DNA of 64,000 nucleotides from Falsiroseomonas stagni DSM 19981. Its GTDB lineage: Bacteria > Pseudomonadota > Alphaproteobacteria > Acetobacterales > Acetobacteraceae. Below are positions 8,396 to 16,700 of this stretch, piece by piece (within the stretch, counting starts at the first letter, position 1; each line of letters begins with the position of its first letter). The notes under the pieces were generated by a model. The model was not told the DNA's origin and did no database searches. It saw only the letters and a program-made list of their open reading frames with translations. The translations under genes were made by a program, and so were the position numbers. The DNA lies in the NCBI RefSeq assembly GCF_900114315.1, contig NZ_FOSQ01000001.1, forward strand, positions 1,377,782 through 1,441,781. The letters are read 5' to 3'.

Positions 8396-9276
8396 CGTGC
8401 AGCGGGCTCCGCGGGCGGGGGGGTGGTGGCAGCGAAGGCGCGGGCGATCTCGGCGCGCGTCGCCATCCAGACGCCAGGCTTGCTGTTGGCGTACTGGAGA
8501 AACCTCCCGAAGGCGCCGATGCGCCCGGGGCGGCCGATGATGCGCAGATGCACGCCGAGCGACATCATCCGCGTCGCGCTGGCGCCTTCGTCGTAGAGCA
8601 CGTCGAAGGTCTCAACGGCGTAGTCCAGCCATTGCTGCGGCGTGTAGCCCGGCGCCAACCAGAACTTCATGTCGTTGCTGTCCAGCGCATAGGGCATGAT
8701 GACGATGGCGCGGGGGCCGTCCTTCGTCTCCACCACGTCCCAGCGCGGCTCGTCATCGGAGAAATCATCCATGTGGTAGAGGAAGCCTTCCTCCGCCAGC
8801 GTGGTGCGGAGCCGCGGCGAATGGAGGTAGCGGGACAGCCAGCCGATCGGGCGGTGGCCGGCGGTGGCCTCGATGGAGGTCACGGCCTTGCGCACGAAAT
8901 CGCGTTCGCGCGCCTCGTCGTAGGAGAACTGGTGGATCCAGCGCCAGCCATGGCTGCAGGCCTCATGCCCGCCTTGCGCGATGGCCCGGCCGATTTCCGG
9001 CGCCCGTTCCAATGCCATGGCGGCGGCGGTGAAGGTGGCCTTGACGTTGTGTCTGGCGAGTTGCGCCGCCACCCGCGGCCAGCCCGCGCGGATGCCATAG
9101 AGGTAGTTGGATTCATTCGCGAAATTGCGGATCGGCACCTTCAGGTGGACGCCCAGCTCATCGACGGGCTCCGGCCCCTTGTCGCCGTCGCGCACCGACA
9201 TCTCGGCGCCTTCCTCCACATTCACGACGATGGAGAGGGCGAGGCGGGAATCCTGCGGCCAGGGGGAGGTCGGCAT
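8392..9276 (-). CDS. Polysaccharide deacetylase-fold protein, PuuE (allantoinase)-like
   Basis: 294 residues from ATG 9276 (beginning MPTSPWPQ). The longer frame starts at a TTG inside operator site 3, so the ATG 15 bp beyond the operator is preferred. It has the NodB fold with IVVNVEEGAE near residues 16-24, YGIRAGWPR near 60, and GHEACSHGWRW near 103-113. This pattern resembles PuuE-type allantoinases and related cytoplasmic C-N hydrolases more than cell-wall deacetylases, and no signal peptide is present. It is coupled to MmgE/PrpD copy 2. Hydrolysis of a cyclic amide or N-acyl bond is likely; allantoin as the substrate is not established. Confidence 0.8.
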   Translation of the reverse strand: MPTSPWPQDSRLALSIVVNVEEGAEMSVRDGDKGPEPVDELGVHLKVPIRNFANESNYLYGIRAGWPRVAAQLARHNVKATFTAAAMALERAPEIGRAIAQGGHEACSHGWRWIHQFSYDEARERDFVRKAVTSIEATAGHRPIGWLSRYLHSPRLRTTLAEEGFLYHMDDFSDDEPRWDVVETKDGPRAIVIMPYALDSNDMKFWLAPGYTPQQWLDYAVETFDVLYDEGASATRMMSLGVHLRIIGRPGRIGAFGRFLQYANSKPGVWMATRAEIARAFAATTPPPAEPAAR

Positions 9277-9291
9277 CCGGGCTACCTGCTG

Positions 9292-9303
9292 TTGTCCGGA
9301 CAA
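9292..9303. promoter_or_regulatory. GntR-type operator TTGTCCGGACAA (site 3)
   Basis: Exact 12-bp palindrome 15 bp upstream of the chosen start of the PuuE-like deacetylase gene, and 34 bp from the end of gntR. It would control the deacetylase-MmgE/PrpD pair. Confidence 0.72.
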
Positions 9304-9337
9304 ATGCTAGACCCGGGTCGCGCCGGGCAAAAGCCCC

Positions 9338-10069
9338 TCAGCCTTCGCCGCGGCGCAGGCGCATCGCATAGGTGAAGCGCTCCGCCGCGTGCCAGGAGCG
9401 GGAGAGCAGCAGCGTCGCGCCATCGGTGCCGAGGTAGCGGCGGAGGAAGCGCATGCCGACGGCGCGCGGCTTGCGGCCCAGCGCGGTGGCGACGGAAGCG
9501 GGCATGGGGGCCGCGGTGATTTCCTGGATCACTTCCGCGACTTCCACGCCGAAGCGGCTTTCGATCATGGCGTAGATCGCGCCGCGCTCCGGCAGCGCAT
9601 TGGCGATGGTGGCGAAGCGGGGATGGATGAGCACATCGGCCGTCGCGATCGGTGCGCCATCCTGCCCGATGCGCAGACCCTCCAGCGTCAGCCACTTCTC
9701 CCCGACCGGCGCCGGCACCGCGGCCGCATCTTCCGGCGTCAGCGGCGCCATGCGGCGGCTGCGGATGTCGAGGCGCGTATCGGCCGCGTATTGGAACAGC
9801 GCCTCGATGCTGCGCATGGATTGCACGGTGCCGCTCGGTGCCTCACGCGCCACCACCATGGTGCCGGCGCCCTGGCGACGCTCCACCAGGCCGGAATCGA
9901 CCAGGCGGCGCAGCGCTTCGCGGATCGTGTGGCGGGAGACGCGGAGGGTTTCGCACAACTCGGCTTCGGTCGGCAGCAGCGTGCCGACGGCGTAGTCACC
10001 GTTTGCGATCGCGTCGCGCAGCTGGGCCTCGATACGGGCATAGAGGGGCAGCGCGACACGGTCAGCCAC
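9338..10069 (-). CDS. GntR family transcriptional regulator, HutC subfamily (UTRA domain)
   Basis: 243 residues from GTG 10069. The winged helix-turn-helix spans about residues 7-75, with LPTEAELCETLRVSRHTIREALRRL and the wing LVERRQGAGTMV. The rest (about 95-235) is a UTRA ligand-binding domain, the HutC mark, ending LSRSWHAAERFTYAMRL. HutC-type proteins bind GT-N4-AC palindromes, which matches the five TTGTCCGGACAA copies around it. One copy lies about 100 bp upstream of its own start, so it probably regulates itself. It sits in the middle of the cluster it appears to control. The effector is unknown, presumably the substrate or a CoA-free intermediate. Confidence 0.93.
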   Translation of the reverse strand: MADRVALPLYARIEAQLRDAIANGDYAVGTLLPTEAELCETLRVSRHTIREALRRLVDSGLVERRQGAGTMVVAREAPSGTVQSMRSIEALFQYAADTRLDIRSRRMAPLTPEDAAAVPAPVGEKWLTLEGLRIGQDGAPIATADVLIHPRFATIANALPERGAIYAMIESRFGVEVAEVIQEITAAPMPASVATALGRKPRAVGMRFLRRYLGTDGATLLLSRSWHAAERFTYAMRLRRGEG

Positions 10070-10130
10070 GAAACGACTGCCCCCTGCCCGAAACGCCGTC
10101 GCGAGCGTGCCTGCCCATCATGCGCCGTGT

Positions 10131-10151
10131 CCTTCCCCCTGTCGGGGAAGG
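10131..10151 (-). terminator. Perfect hairpin between the DUF2848 gene and gntR
   Basis: CCTTCCCC and GGGGAAGG are exact inverse complements around a 5-base loop, giving an 8-bp stem. It lies after the DUF2848 stop and between operator site 4 and the gntR start. No T-run follows on the minus strand. It may end the TRAP operon transcript, or act as a leader structure in the gntR message. Confidence 0.4.
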
Positions 10152-10165
10152 CTAGCGCCTCAGCT

Positions 10166-10177
10166 TTGTCCGGACAA
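10166..10177. promoter_or_regulatory. GntR-type operator TTGTCCGGACAA (site 4)
   Basis: Exact palindrome between the end of the DUF2848 gene and gntR, 97 bp upstream of the gntR start. This position suggests autoregulation of gntR. The hairpin at 10131-10151 lies between the site and the gene. Confidence 0.72.
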
Positions 10178-10188
10178 CGTCCGCGTCG

Positions 10189-10860
10189 TCACGACACCAC
10201 GGGCAGGATCGTGATGCCGTAGTCATGGCGCAGCGTGCGGCCCAGCACGGGGTCACGCAGTTCCATGGCGAAGTGGCTGGACGGCCGGATGCCGCCGATG
10301 GCGCCGAGCGTGCCGCAGAACATCAGGCTGCCGGCGGGCAGCGCCGGGCTGCGCGCCATGAGGTCCCGCGGGTGGCGGAGGGCGGAGAGCAGGCCCTGCT
10401 GGTAGATCGTCGCCACGCCGTCGATGGTGGCGGTGGCGCGAATCTCCAGCGCATCCCAATGCGCCTCCACCTCCTCGAACCGCCACAGCGTGGTGCCGAC
10501 CGGCTTGCCGCAGAGTTGCTTGGACAAGGCGATTCCCGCGGCCTCCGCCTTCCGGTCCGTATGATCGGAGCCGAGGCCGAGCCAGAGCCCATCCGCGAGC
10601 GAGACGATGACGGGCTCCACCTCCCCCGAACTGTCCGGACCCAGCACCTCCAGCACCGGCGCCTGGGTCAGGTTGGCGGCGGCGGCACGGTAGTAGACGG
10701 GCACTGAGGAAGGGGGAGGCACGCCGATCGCGGCCAGTTCCTCGATATGGTGGCGCACCGCCTCCTCGTCCCGCCCGGCCCAGCCGGCGATGACGAGGGT
10801 CGTGATCTCCACCGCGATCCGGTCCGTGCCCGTCGCGGCGATGCGGTCGAAGGTGAGCAT
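10189..10860 (-). CDS. DUF2848 family protein
   Basis: 223 residues from ATG 10860. It matches the DUF2848 pattern, including GLGSDHTDR near residues 96-103, a central VGTTLWRFEEVEAHWDAL segment and a C-terminal LMFCGTLGAIGGI stretch. The latter recalls the metal-binding fold of fumarylacetoacetate hydrolase-type proteins. No function is established for the family. It starts 9 bp after the TRAP large-subunit gene, so it is part of the DUF1445-TRAP unit behind operator site 5. The constant company of a TRAP transporter and a hydro-lyase-like protein points to an enzyme acting on the imported compound. Confidence 0.8.
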   Translation of the reverse strand: MLTFDRIAATGTDRIAVEITTLVIAGWAGRDEEAVRHHIEELAAIGVPPPSSVPVYYRAAAANLTQAPVLEVLGPDSSGEVEPVIVSLADGLWLGLGSDHTDRKAEAAGIALSKQLCGKPVGTTLWRFEEVEAHWDALEIRATATIDGVATIYQQGLLSALRHPRDLMARSPALPAGSLMFCGTLGAIGGIRPSSHFAMELRDPVLGRTLRHDYGITILPVVS

Positions 10861-10869
10861 CGGCGACCC

Positions 10870-12243
10870 CTACGGCCCGACCGCGCGGGGCAGCCACAGC
10901 GCGATATCGGGCACGATCATCATCAGCACGATGGCCAGGATGTAGACGGCGACGAAGGGAAGCACGCCGGCGAAGACATCGCCGATCGCGCCACCATCCT
11001 TGCGCAGCCCCTGCAGCACATAAAGCACCGTGCCGTCCGGCGGGCTGATGAGGGCGATCTCCACCAGCATGGTGACGACGACGCCGAACCATATGGGGTC
11101 GTAGCCCAGCGCCGTGACGACCGGGAAGATCACGGGGATGGTGGTGATGATCATGGAGAAACCCTCCATGAACGTCCCCAGCGCCAGGTAGAAGCCGATG
11201 ATCAGCGCCATGATCGCCCAGGGCGGCAGCGGCAGGGCGGAGACGAGGCCCGCCATCATCTGCGGTACGCCGAGCATGGTGATGACGTAGTTCAGCACAT
11301 AGGCACCGAGCAGGATGAGGCCGATCATCGCCGTGTTGCGCGCCGTCGCCTCCGCGCTCGCATGCAGCATGCGGAAGGAGAAGCGGCGTTCGACCACCGC
11401 GATGCCGATGGCCGCCACCACGCCCAGCGCCGCCGATTCGGTCGGCGTCGCGAGGCCCGCATAGATGGTGCCGAGCACGATGAGGATCAGCACGATGGTC
11501 GGGATCAGCCCGACCAGGCCGCGGATCTTCTCCCGCATCGGGATCACCGGGCCGGGCGGCGGCGCGGCGTTCTTCTTCAGCAGGATCACGCCGATGAACA
11601 GCGCCATCACCAGGATGGAGGGTCCGACCGCCGCCAGATACAGCGCGCCGACGGAGGTTTCCGTGATCAGCGCGTAGATGATGAAGGTGATGCCGGGCGG
11701 GATGAGGTTGCCGAGCGCCCCGCCGGCCGCCAGGCTGCCCATCACCATCTTCGGATCGTAGCCGCGCCCCTGGAAGAAGGGCATGGCGACCGAGCCCATG
11801 GTGGCGGCGGTGGCGACGGAGGAGCCGGAGATGGCGGAGAAGACGCCGGACGCCACGATGTTGGTGTGCAGCAGGCCCCCAGGCATGCGGTTCAGCCAGA
11901 GGTTCAGCGCGCGGTAGAGTCGTTCCGACAGGCCGGCGCGCAGCAGGATCTCCCCCATCAGCAGGAACAGCGGCACCGCCACGAGCACGAAGGAGGAGGA
12001 GGGGCCCCAGGCCGTCTGGCCCAGGAAGTTCCAGAAGGGACGGTCGGAGAAGGCGAAGCCCGCCAGCAGCCCGAGAACGCCGAGCGCCGCGCCGACATAG
12101 ATCCCCGCCGCGAAGAAGCCGCCGAAGACACCGAGCAGCAGCAGCACCGCGCTGATCGGCACATCGACGCCGCCGCCACTCCCCGTCAGAGACAGGCCGA
12201 GGAAGACAACGAGCATTACCAGGATGAAGACAACAGCGATCAT
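10870..12243 (-). CDS. TRAP transporter large permease subunit (DctM-like), system 1
   Basis: 457 residues, hydrophobic throughout, as expected for the roughly 12-helix DctM subunit. Conserved stretches include PLFLLMGEILLRAGLS, SGVFSAISGSSVATAATMG, GGALGNLIPPG and SPPDGTVLYV. DctM forms the Na+-coupled transport channel in the inner membrane with DctQ. The start ATG overlaps the DctQ stop by four bases. The gene belongs to a full DctPQM set with DUF1445 upstream and DUF2848 downstream. The substrate is probably a carboxylate, in line with the CoA-activating enzymes in the cluster. Confidence 0.93.
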   Translation of the reverse strand: MIAVVFILVMLVVFLGLSLTGSGGGVDVPISAVLLLLGVFGGFFAAGIYVGAALGVLGLLAGFAFSDRPFWNFLGQTAWGPSSSFVLVAVPLFLLMGEILLRAGLSERLYRALNLWLNRMPGGLLHTNIVASGVFSAISGSSVATAATMGSVAMPFFQGRGYDPKMVMGSLAAGGALGNLIPPGITFIIYALITETSVGALYLAAVGPSILVMALFIGVILLKKNAAPPPGPVIPMREKIRGLVGLIPTIVLILIVLGTIYAGLATPTESAALGVVAAIGIAVVERRFSFRMLHASAEATARNTAMIGLILLGAYVLNYVITMLGVPQMMAGLVSALPLPPWAIMALIIGFYLALGTFMEGFSMIITTIPVIFPVVTALGYDPIWFGVVVTMLVEIALISPPDGTVLYVLQGLRKDGGAIGDVFAGVLPFVAVYILAIVLMMIVPDIALWLPRAVGP

Positions 12244-12860
12244 GGCTTCGTCTCCGCGACGCCGAGCGCTTCCAGCGCCTCCTGCGCCTCCTCGTCATAA
12301 CCGCGGGAGGAGAGGTTGCGCTCCACCTGCTTCGCGTCGCCCAGGATGGCGAGCAGCAGGTTCTCCAGCAGCATGCAGGCGATGAGGGCGAGGAACACGA
12401 CCATGCCCGCGGCCCAGAGGCCCTGGGGGATGGCGAGCGGCGTGCGCAGCAGGCTGATGTCGGTGGCGTTGAACAGAAGGCTTTCGTCCACCAAATCCCA
12501 GGCACCCTGGGCGATGAAGGCCATGAAGACGCCGAGCAGCAGCAGCGACAGCAGGTGCAGCCAGATGCGGATGCGCTGGGGCAGGCGGTTCACCAGCAGG
12601 TCGATCCGCACATGGGATCGCTGCGTCAGCGTATGCGCCAGGCCCCAGGAGAGGCCGAAGGCCAGCATGTAGCCGGTGATCTCCGTGGTGGATTGCGTGC
12701 TGACGCGAAAGATGGATCGCGCCAGCACGTCGAAGGTGATGAAGAAGGCGCAGAGCACGAAGCCCCAGCCGGCGACCAGTCCCATGGCATGGCCAAGGAA
12801 GCCGACCGCGCGGCGCAGGCCGGTCGCGGCCCGCAGGATGAGAGGTGCGGGCCGCTCCAC
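12240..12860 (-). CDS. TRAP transporter small permease subunit (DctQ-like), system 1
   Basis: 206 residues from GTG 12860, two bases after the DctP stop. It has four hydrophobic segments and the family motif around STQSTTEITGYMLAFGLSWG with RSHVRIDLLV. DctQ pairs with DctM in the inner membrane. The C-terminal tail of about 45 residues (DEEAQEALEALGVAETKP at the end) is charged and longer than in many DctQ proteins. Confidence 0.88.
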   Translation of the reverse strand: MERPAPLILRAATGLRRAVGFLGHAMGLVAGWGFVLCAFFITFDVLARSIFRVSTQSTTEITGYMLAFGLSWGLAHTLTQRSHVRIDLLVNRLPQRIRIWLHLLSLLLLGVFMAFIAQGAWDLVDESLLFNATDISLLRTPLAIPQGLWAAGMVVFLALIACMLLENLLLAILGDAKQVERNLSSRGYDEEAQEALEALGVAETKP

Positions 12861-12862
12861 GC

Positions 12863-13939
12863 TCAGCGCGCCTCGTAGCGCGTGCCGGAGATGGGCGCGA
12901 CGATGCGGTTGTAGGTCTCCCCGCAGGCGGCGCCGCAGCGGCGGACGAAGGCGGGCAGCACGTTGTTGCTCAGGATCCCGCGCAGGGTCTCAAGGTCCGC
13001 CGGCGTCGGGCGGGAGACGGTCATCGGCCGGTTCTCCACCAGGCGGCCGATGGAACAATTGGCGCGGTCGCCGATGTTGCAGGCGATCCCGTCCTCGGAT
13101 GCCGCGTCACCCAGCTTCCACTGCTCGTCCTGGATCTTGGCGAAGGTGCTGGTGATGAGGTCGCGGGCCGGGGCGTCCAGGCGGTTCCACCAGGCGAGGT
13201 TGATGAAGTAGCCATAGGTCGACCAGGCGACGGGCAGCGCATACATGTGCGTCGTCACCTCATACCAGCGGGCGCCATTGCCCGAGCCGGTGCCGGTGAT
13301 GGCGCAATCCGCCACACCGCGTTCGAGCGCCGCATAGACTTCCGGGAAGCCGATGCCGACGGCCTGGCCGCCCACGGCGGCGACGAAGTCGTTGATGCTG
13401 CCGCCGCCGGTGCGGATGCGGCGACCGCGGAGATCCGCCAGCGAATTGGCACGCTCGCGGCAGAACAGCACCTGCGCCGGATAGGGCGCCATGGCGATGA
13501 TGCGGACGCCGAAGCGCTCCAGGCCGCGATTCACCTCCGGCATCAACGCCTCCGCCACCTGGCGGGCCTGGCCGATGGTGGGGTTTAGGCCGGCGAGATC
13601 GACCATGTCCAGCAGCGGCACGTCACCGGCGACGGTGTTCAGCGGCACGGCGCCGATCTCGACCTGGCCGGATCGGACCAGGCGGATGATCTCCGGCCCG
13701 TTCAGGTTGCGCTCCGGCCAGGCGGCCAGGTTGACGCGGATGCGGCCATTGCTGGCGGCGGCCAGGCCATCGCGCAGCAGCGGGATGTCGACGCGCGTGT
13801 ATTGCGGGATGGCGGGCGTGGGCTGCGTCACGGCCTGGATGTTCACCTGCGGCCCCTGCGCCAGCGCGGTGCCGGCCGAAAGGCCGATGGCAAGCGCGGC
13901 GCCAAGCGCGGCGCGGCCCATCTGGACGATGCTGGTCAT
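12863..13939 (-). CDS. TRAP transporter solute-binding protein (DctP-like), system 1
   Basis: 358 residues, with a Sec-type signal peptide (hydrophobic residues about 9-27, cleavage after ALAQ). ATG 13939 has AGGAAG 4 bases upstream. It contains the DctP pattern: ERNLNGPEIIRLVRSGQVEIG, then LADLRGRRIRTGGGSIND, and the segment VADCAITGTGSGNGARWYEV that frames the ligand. In this family an arginine near the RIRT segment usually clamps a substrate carboxylate. It delivers ligand to DctQM and is the second gene of the unit behind operator site 5. Confidence 0.92.
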   Translation of the reverse strand: MTSIVQMGRAALGAALAIGLSAGTALAQGPQVNIQAVTQPTPAIPQYTRVDIPLLRDGLAAASNGRIRVNLAAWPERNLNGPEIIRLVRSGQVEIGAVPLNTVAGDVPLLDMVDLAGLNPTIGQARQVAEALMPEVNRGLERFGVRIIAMAPYPAQVLFCRERANSLADLRGRRIRTGGGSINDFVAAVGGQAVGIGFPEVYAALERGVADCAITGTGSGNGARWYEVTTHMYALPVAWSTYGYFINLAWWNRLDAPARDLITSTFAKIQDEQWKLGDAASEDGIACNIGDRANCSIGRLVENRPMTVSRPTPADLETLRGILSNNVLPAFVRRCGAACGETYNRIVAPISGTRYEAR

Positions 13940-13971
13940 GATCTTCCTGTTCTCCCTGTCGATGGTAGCTA

Positions 13972-14775
13972 CTACAGCACGGCGAGGCTGCTGTTGCGCA
14001 GGTCCGTCACCAGCATGGCGCCGGGTGCGTGGGTGATGGCGAAGTCGGGCCTTGCCGCGGCGATCACGGCCTGGGGCGTGACGCCGCAGGCCCAGAAGAC
14101 CTGGATCTCGTCGTCAGCGACCTCGACAGCGTCGCCGTAATCCGGGCGGGACAAATCCTCGATGCCGATGAGGTGGGGGTGCCCGATATGCACGGGCGCG
14201 CCATGCACGCCGGGGAAGCGCGTGGTGATCTGGATGGCGCGGATCGCATCCGCCGGCGAGAAGGGCCGCATGGAGACGACCATCGGCCCGGCGAAGGGCC
14301 CCGCCGGCACGCAGGCAATGCTGGTGCGCCACATCGCGACATTGCGGCCCTGCGCCACATGGCGAAGGCGGATGCCGTCCTCCATCAACGCATGTTCGAA
14401 GGTGAAGGAGCAGCCGAGCACGAAGGCGACCAGGTCATCCCGCCAGACATGGGCGATCGAGGTCGGTTCCTCCACCAACTGCCCCTGCCGCCAGATCCGG
14501 TAGCGCGGGAGGTCGGTCCGCAGGTCGAGGTCGAGCCCGAGTTCGGGGATGTGCGGGCTGCCCGGCTCGCTGATGCCGAGCACCGGGCAGGGCTTCGGAT
14601 TGCGCTGGCAGAACCGGAGGAAATCGCCGGCCAGTGCCGCCGGGAGAATGGCGAGGTTGCCCTGCACGAAGCCGGGGGCGAGGGAGGAGGTATGGCCGGC
14701 CAGCCGCCCCGCACGCGCCGCCAACCGGACGCCCAGGGCATCCAGCGGCATCGTGGGCGGCAAATGGTCCGGCAT
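13972..14775 (-). CDS. DUF1445 family putative hydro-lyase (YcsI/D-glutamate cyclase-like)
   Basis: 267 residues, typical of the family. ATG 14775 has GAGGAG upstream. Visible features are [14 protein letters not shown], a [17 protein letters not shown] segment and [19 protein letters not shown] followed by [13 protein letters not shown], all typical of DUF1445. Relatives are annotated as hydro-lyases, and one branch is D-glutamate cyclase, which makes 5-oxo-D-proline. It is first of the DUF1445-TRAP-DUF2848 operon and directly follows operator site 5. It may convert or cyclise the imported acid. The true reaction is unknown. Confidence 0.82.
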   Translation of the reverse strand: MPDHLPPTMPLDALGVRLAARAGRLAGHTSSLAPGFVQGNLAILPAALAGDFLRFCQRNPKPCPVLGISEPGSPHIPELGLDLDLRTDLPRYRIWRQGQLVEEPTSIAHVWRDDLVAFVLGCSFTFEHALMEDGIRLRHVAQGRNVAMWRTSIACVPAGPFAGPMVVSMRPFSPADAIRAIQITTRFPGVHGAPVHIGHPHLIGIEDLSRPDYGDAVEVADDEIQVFWACGVTPQAVIAAARPDFAITHAPGAMLVTDLRNSSLAVL

Positions 14776-14792
14776 CGGGGCTCCTCGTAAAC

Positions 14793-14804
14793 CTGTCCGG
14801 ACAA
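14793..14804. promoter_or_regulatory. GntR-type operator CTGTCCGGACAA (site 5)
   Basis: Eleven of twelve bases match the repeated palindrome, 17 bp upstream of the DUF1445 start. It would control the DUF1445-DctP-DctQ-DctM-DUF2848 unit and marks the right end of the regulon. Confidence 0.7.
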
Positions 14805-15013
14805 ATCATGCCGGTCCTTGCGATACGCGCCAATCGTGATTCCGAATGTTTTCCGATCATCCGGGCTTATCGGTGTCCGGCTTCCGCTGCCACCTCCTCC
14901 GCCAGTTCCGCCAGCGGTTCCGCCGAACAACGGAAGGAACGCAGGCGGGCGACCCGGAAGAACACCCCGAGGCTGCGGAGATCGGCCATGCGGCACGCAG
15001 CCTGCGTCGTCGC

Positions 15014-15916
15014 TCAGGCCGAGTCGAGACGCCCCATTTCCTCTACCAGCCGGGCCGCCAACTGGCGTGCGGGCGCGGTCGGGGGGCGGTTGGCGGGCAC
15101 CAGCAGGCCGATGCGCAGCGCGTTGATCGCGGGGCTGTCGAAGGGACGCCAGGCGACCTCGCCGCGCTCGATCTCCTCCAGGAAGCCGAGGCGCGTGAAG
15201 AAGGCGATGCCCATGTTCAGGCGGATGGCGGTCTTCAGCGCCTGGATGGAGTTGGAGACGAGGCGCGGCCGCAGCCCCGACCGGAAGCGCGCGAAGCCGG
15301 CATCGACATCGGCGGAGCGCGGCAGGGGACCGGCCTGGGCCAGGAAGGGGTAGGGGGCCACATCGTCGAAGCTGACTTCGCGCTTCTGCCGCAGGGGATG
15401 GTCGGACGGCATGACGACGCCGATGGGCGCCGGCACCTCATGCTCGAAGCGCAGCGACGGTGGTGTCGGCCCGACGAAGGTGAAGCCGAGGTCGTAGGTC
15501 CCATCCGCCACCAGGCGCGGGACGTCGGCCGGGTTGGCGGCATCCAGCGCATAGGTCACGGCCGGGAAATCCGCGCGGAAGCGATCCAGCGCGCGGGGCA
15601 GGAAATCCACCAGCAGGGAATCCACCGCGGAGAGGCCGACATGGCCGGTGCGCGCGGCGCGGAGGTCGTCGATCCGGGATCGCACGCGATCGAATTCCAC
15701 CAGCGTGCCGACGACGTGTTGCAGCAGCAATTCCCCGGCCGCCGTCAGCCGCATGCCACCGGGCAGGCGATCGAACAGCGCGGTGCCCAACTCCTCCTCC
15801 AGGTTCAGGATCTGGCGGTTGAGCGCGCTGGCGGAGACGTTCAGCGCAGCGGCGGCGCGGCGCACGGAGCCGCGTTTCGCCGTCTCCCTGAAGTAGGTCA
15901 GCGCCGCGGCGTGCAC
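15014..15916 (-). CDS. LysR family transcriptional regulator
   Basis: 300 residues from GTG 15916. The N-terminal helix-turn-helix (about 1-60) has GSVRRAAAALNVSASALNRQ, then the linker helix and a periplasmic-binding-like effector domain (about 90-290). It is the last gene of the minus-strand operon that starts at 21821, 7 bp after the crotonase gene. This is unusual, since LysR genes are often divergent from their targets. It may sense an intermediate of this operon's pathway and act at the operon promoter, or elsewhere in the cluster. Confidence 0.9.
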   Translation of the reverse strand: MHAAALTYFRETAKRGSVRRAAAALNVSASALNRQILNLEEELGTALFDRLPGGMRLTAAGELLLQHVVGTLVEFDRVRSRIDDLRAARTGHVGLSAVDSLLVDFLPRALDRFRADFPAVTYALDAANPADVPRLVADGTYDLGFTFVGPTPPSLRFEHEVPAPIGVVMPSDHPLRQKREVSFDDVAPYPFLAQAGPLPRSADVDAGFARFRSGLRPRLVSNSIQALKTAIRLNMGIAFFTRLGFLEEIERGEVAWRPFDSPAINALRIGLLVPANRPPTAPARQLAARLVEEMGRLDSA

Positions 15917-15923
15917 GGCGTGG

Positions 15924-16700
15924 TCAGGTGCCGGACCAGACCGGCTTGCGCTTTTCCATGAAGGCGCGGACGCCCTCGTCCTGGTCCTTCGACTGCAAGG
16001 CCTCGATCAGTGCGGGCAGGCGGGCCGCCTGGGCTTCCTGCGCGCTCAGATGGGCTGTGCGCCGGACGCTCTGCTTGATGGCGCGCACGGAGAGCGGCGC
16101 GCAGGCCAGGATGCCTTCCAGCCAGCGATCGACGGCGGCATCCAGGCCGTCCTGCGGCACGACCCCATTCAGCAAGTGGAAGGCGAGGGCTTCGGCGGCG
16201 GTGATCCGGCGTCCCGTCAGCATCATGCCCATCGCCATGCGATGCGGGATCTGGCGTTGCAGCAGCGCCATGCCGCCATCCAGCGGCAGTCGGCCGAGCC
16301 GCGGTTCCGGCAGGCCCATGGTCGCGGTATCGGCGGCGACGATGAGGTCGCAGCCCAGCACCATCTCGAACCCCCCGCCCAGGGCATGGCCGTTGACGCG
16401 GGCGATGACGGGGATGTCGAGCGTGGTGCGGAGCGCGATGCCGCCGAAGCCGCCGGGTCGGGGCGCGGCCCAGTACTCAAGCCCCGTGACGCCGTCACCA
16501 TCCCGGACATCGGCGCCGGCGCAGAAGGCGCGCGTGCCGGCGCCGGTCAGCACCACGGCGCGGATGTCGCGGCGGCCCTCGATCTCGGTCCAGATGCGCT
16601 GGAGTTCGGCCTCCGTCGCGCGATCGACGGCGTTCATCGCCTCCGGCCGGTTGAGCGTGACGCGGGCGACGTGGTCCGCGACCTCGAAGATCACGCTCAT
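15924..16700 (-). CDS. Enoyl-CoA hydratase/isomerase (crotonase) family protein
   Basis: 258 residues. It has the crotonase oxyanion-hole segments AFCAGADV and NGHALGGGFEMVLGCD. Both acidic residues expected of a hydratase are present: the Glu in GGGFEM and the Glu in GLPEPRLG. It probably adds water to an enoyl-CoA, although hydrolase or isomerase activity is possible in this fold. Its start overlaps the CaiB stop by four bases, so CoA transfer and hydration are likely consecutive steps on the compound handled by the operon's ABC transporter. Confidence 0.9.
   Translation of the reverse strand: MSVIFEVADHVARVTLNRPEAMNAVDRATEAELQRIWTEIEGRRDIRAVVLTGAGTRAFCAGADVRDGDGVTGLEYWAAPRPGGFGGIALRTTLDIPVIARVNGHALGGGFEMVLGCDLIVAADTATMGLPEPRLGRLPLDGGMALLQRQIPHRMAMGMMLTGRRITAAEALAFHLLNGVVPQDGLDAAVDRWLEGILACAPLSVRAIKQSVRRTAHLSAQEAQAARLPALIEALQSKDQDEGVRAFMEKRKPVWSGT

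Noticed and set aside
8392..9276. Cell-wall polysaccharide or chitin deacetylase
   Set aside because: There is no signal peptide, and the VNVEEGAE and SHGWRW patterns fit the PuuE-like cytoplasmic branch better.
10633..10640. A further GTCCGGAC core inside the DUF2848 gene
   Set aside because: It lies within coding sequence and lacks the outer TT and AA bases of the operator, so a chance match is more likely.
14917..14940. Stem-like repeat GTTCC...GGAAC after the LysR gene
   Set aside because: The stem is only about five bases with a long loop, too weak to call a terminator.
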